From Mycoplasmataceae bacterium (GTDB lineage: Bacteria > Bacillota_I > Bacilli_A > Mycoplasmatales > Mycoplasmoidaceae), in the NCBI GenBank assembly GCA_031265955.1, contig JAISBY010000010.1, positions 372,001 through 436,000 of the forward strand: a DNA stretch of 64,000 nucleotides, in the 5' to 3' direction. Positions within the stretch are counted from its first letter, which is position 1. Every line of letters begins with the position of its first letter. This document shows, piece after piece, positions 62,990-64,000 of this stretch. A program made the translations under genes and the position numbers. The notes below the pieces were generated by a model. That model was not told the origin of the DNA. It saw only the letters and a program-made list of their open reading frames with translations, and ran no database searches.

Positions 62990-64000
62990 ATGTCTAAACT
63001 AGAAACAATTATTGAAGTCATCAAAAAGGAATTGCTTGCTGCTATTAAAAAACAAAATGAGCTTATTAATGACTTTGGTGTCAATATTAACAAGATTAAT
63101 ATCCAAGTTGAATTAACTAAGAATCCTAAATTTGGCGACTTTGCTTCCAATGTTATGATGACTTTAGGATTAAATCGGACTGATGCAATGAAATTTGCTG
63201 AAAAAGTAGCGTCACTTTTGCCGAAGAATATTTTTAGTGATGTTCAAGTGGTTAACCCTGGTTTTATAAATATGTTTCTTAATCCAGAATTTAATAGTGA
63301 TACCATTCGTGAAATACTAAAGGACGAAGATGACTGAGGTAAATTTCACTCCAAAAAAACTTTTTACAACATTGAATTCGTTTCGGCAAACCCAACTGGT
63401 TTATTACATATCGGTCATGCTAGAAACGCAGCTATTGGTGATACTCTATGTCGAGTTTGGGAATGCTATGGAATAAAAGTAAACCGTGAATATTACATTA
63501 ACGACGGTGGTAATCAGATTGAAAAACTAGGGATGTCCACCTTAGTCCGTTACAAACAAGTTTGTGGTTTAAATGATCAATTACCAGAGGATGCTTATCA
63601 TGGTTTGGAGATTGTTGATATCGCTAATCAAATTAAAAATAAGGTTAAGGAACAATACCTTAACGCAAATTATGACAAAGATAAAATATTAGAAAAAGCT
63701 GTAGCCGACTATTTTAAATCATATGCGAAAGATTATCTACTAACAGTAATTAAACAAACGCTTACTAACTTCGGTGTCCATATGGATATTTGATTTAGCG
63801 AAACACAAATTTATGAAAAGAAATTAATTGATTCAGCTTTAGACATTCTCCACAGCAATATTTATCAAAAAGACAATGCTACTTGATTAAAAACCACTAA
63901 TCTTGGCGATGACAAAGATCGTGTTTTAATTAAAAGCGATGGTAGTTACACTTATTTCGCACCCGATATTGCCTATCATAATATTAAACTCTCCCGTGGT
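62990..64000 (+). CDS. argS: Arginyl-tRNA synthetase, 3' end beyond window
   Basis: N-terminal 337 residues of ArgRS. The Arg-tRNA D-loop-recognition domain includes [14 protein letters not shown]; the class I HIGH motif is in [22 protein letters not shown], followed by [17 protein letters not shown] Trp codons occur after DEDD and in VWF-like MDIWF. The frame is open to the window edge. Start ATG is 7 nt after TATAAT with no ribosome-binding site. Confidence 0.96.

Overview
This window is bacterial DNA from a mollicute (mycoplasma-like) genome. It is AT-rich, and nearly every conserved gene contains in-frame TGA codons where the family has tryptophan. The genes therefore read through only with translation table 4, and most apparent breaks in standard-code reading frames are Trp codons rather than stops. 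The wall-less lifestyle fits the many TTSC-type lipoproteins, phosphotransferase-system (PTS) sugar transporters and nucleoside salvage genes. The de novo purine genes purL, purE and purF, the isoprenoid gene ispH and C34-type tRNAs suggest a less reduced mollicute than the minimal Mycoplasma species. No species can be named from the sequence alone.

Layout: 1-1551 truncated PTS permease; 1580-2533 asparaginase-like Ntn hydrolase; 2530-5017 lemA with a membrane partner; 5065-9753 the classic Firmicutes block ybeY-dgkA-era-recO-(lipoprotein-like gene)-glyS; 9760-14868 dnaG followed by a deo/cdd nucleoside-salvage operon; 14885-15373 lipoprotein; 15618-19554 pgm-tpiA-gpmI (sugar phosphates and glycolysis); 19576-20331 membrane protein; 20371-20598 three tRNAs; 20642-24942 DUF2804 gene, phase-variable phosphodiesterase and two iron-alcohol-dehydrogenase-like genes; 24989-31550 yggU and purL-purE-purF; 31751-34683 yfcE/uvrC operon (minus); 34756-40441 an ABC-2 transporter with two giant permeases; 40464-43163 ileS; 43243-44698 hypothetical gene, ispH and tRNA-Arg; 44819-49648 PTS, PLP enzyme, plsC and thyA; 49650-51487 folA-scpA-scpB; 51498-54026 fructose PTS; 54071-58531 manA-mutM-coaE-dnaB-dnaI; 58623-62938 surface proteins and a CA dinucleotide tract; 62990-64000 argS (cut by the window edge).

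The most notable biology is regulatory. (i) Two different surface-protein genes (7628 and, inverted, 15373) share a duplicated leader made of a -10 box, a poly-G tract (7 and 9 G), a conserved hairpin with a fixed internal bulge, and an intrinsic terminator lying between promoter and gene. This looks like a contingency or attenuator RNA element. (ii) A lipoprotein phosphodiesterase carries a 10-G tract that throws it out of frame; 9 G would restore it. (iii) An 8-G tract lies in another membrane gene, and a (CA)21 tract precedes a leucine-rich surface protein. (iv) About 14 genes have a perfect TATAAT box 5-10 nt before the start codon, predicting leaderless or nearly leaderless mRNAs. Two divergent gene pairs share a self-palindromic -10 box.

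Functionally the genes cover sugar import (PTS), sugar-phosphate metabolism (pgm, tpiA, gpmI, manA), nucleotide synthesis and salvage (deo, cdd, thyA, folA, pur), replication and repair (dnaG, dnaB, dnaI, scpAB, recO, uvrC, mutM), translation (glyS, ileS, argS, tRNAs, era, ybeY) and a variable cell surface.
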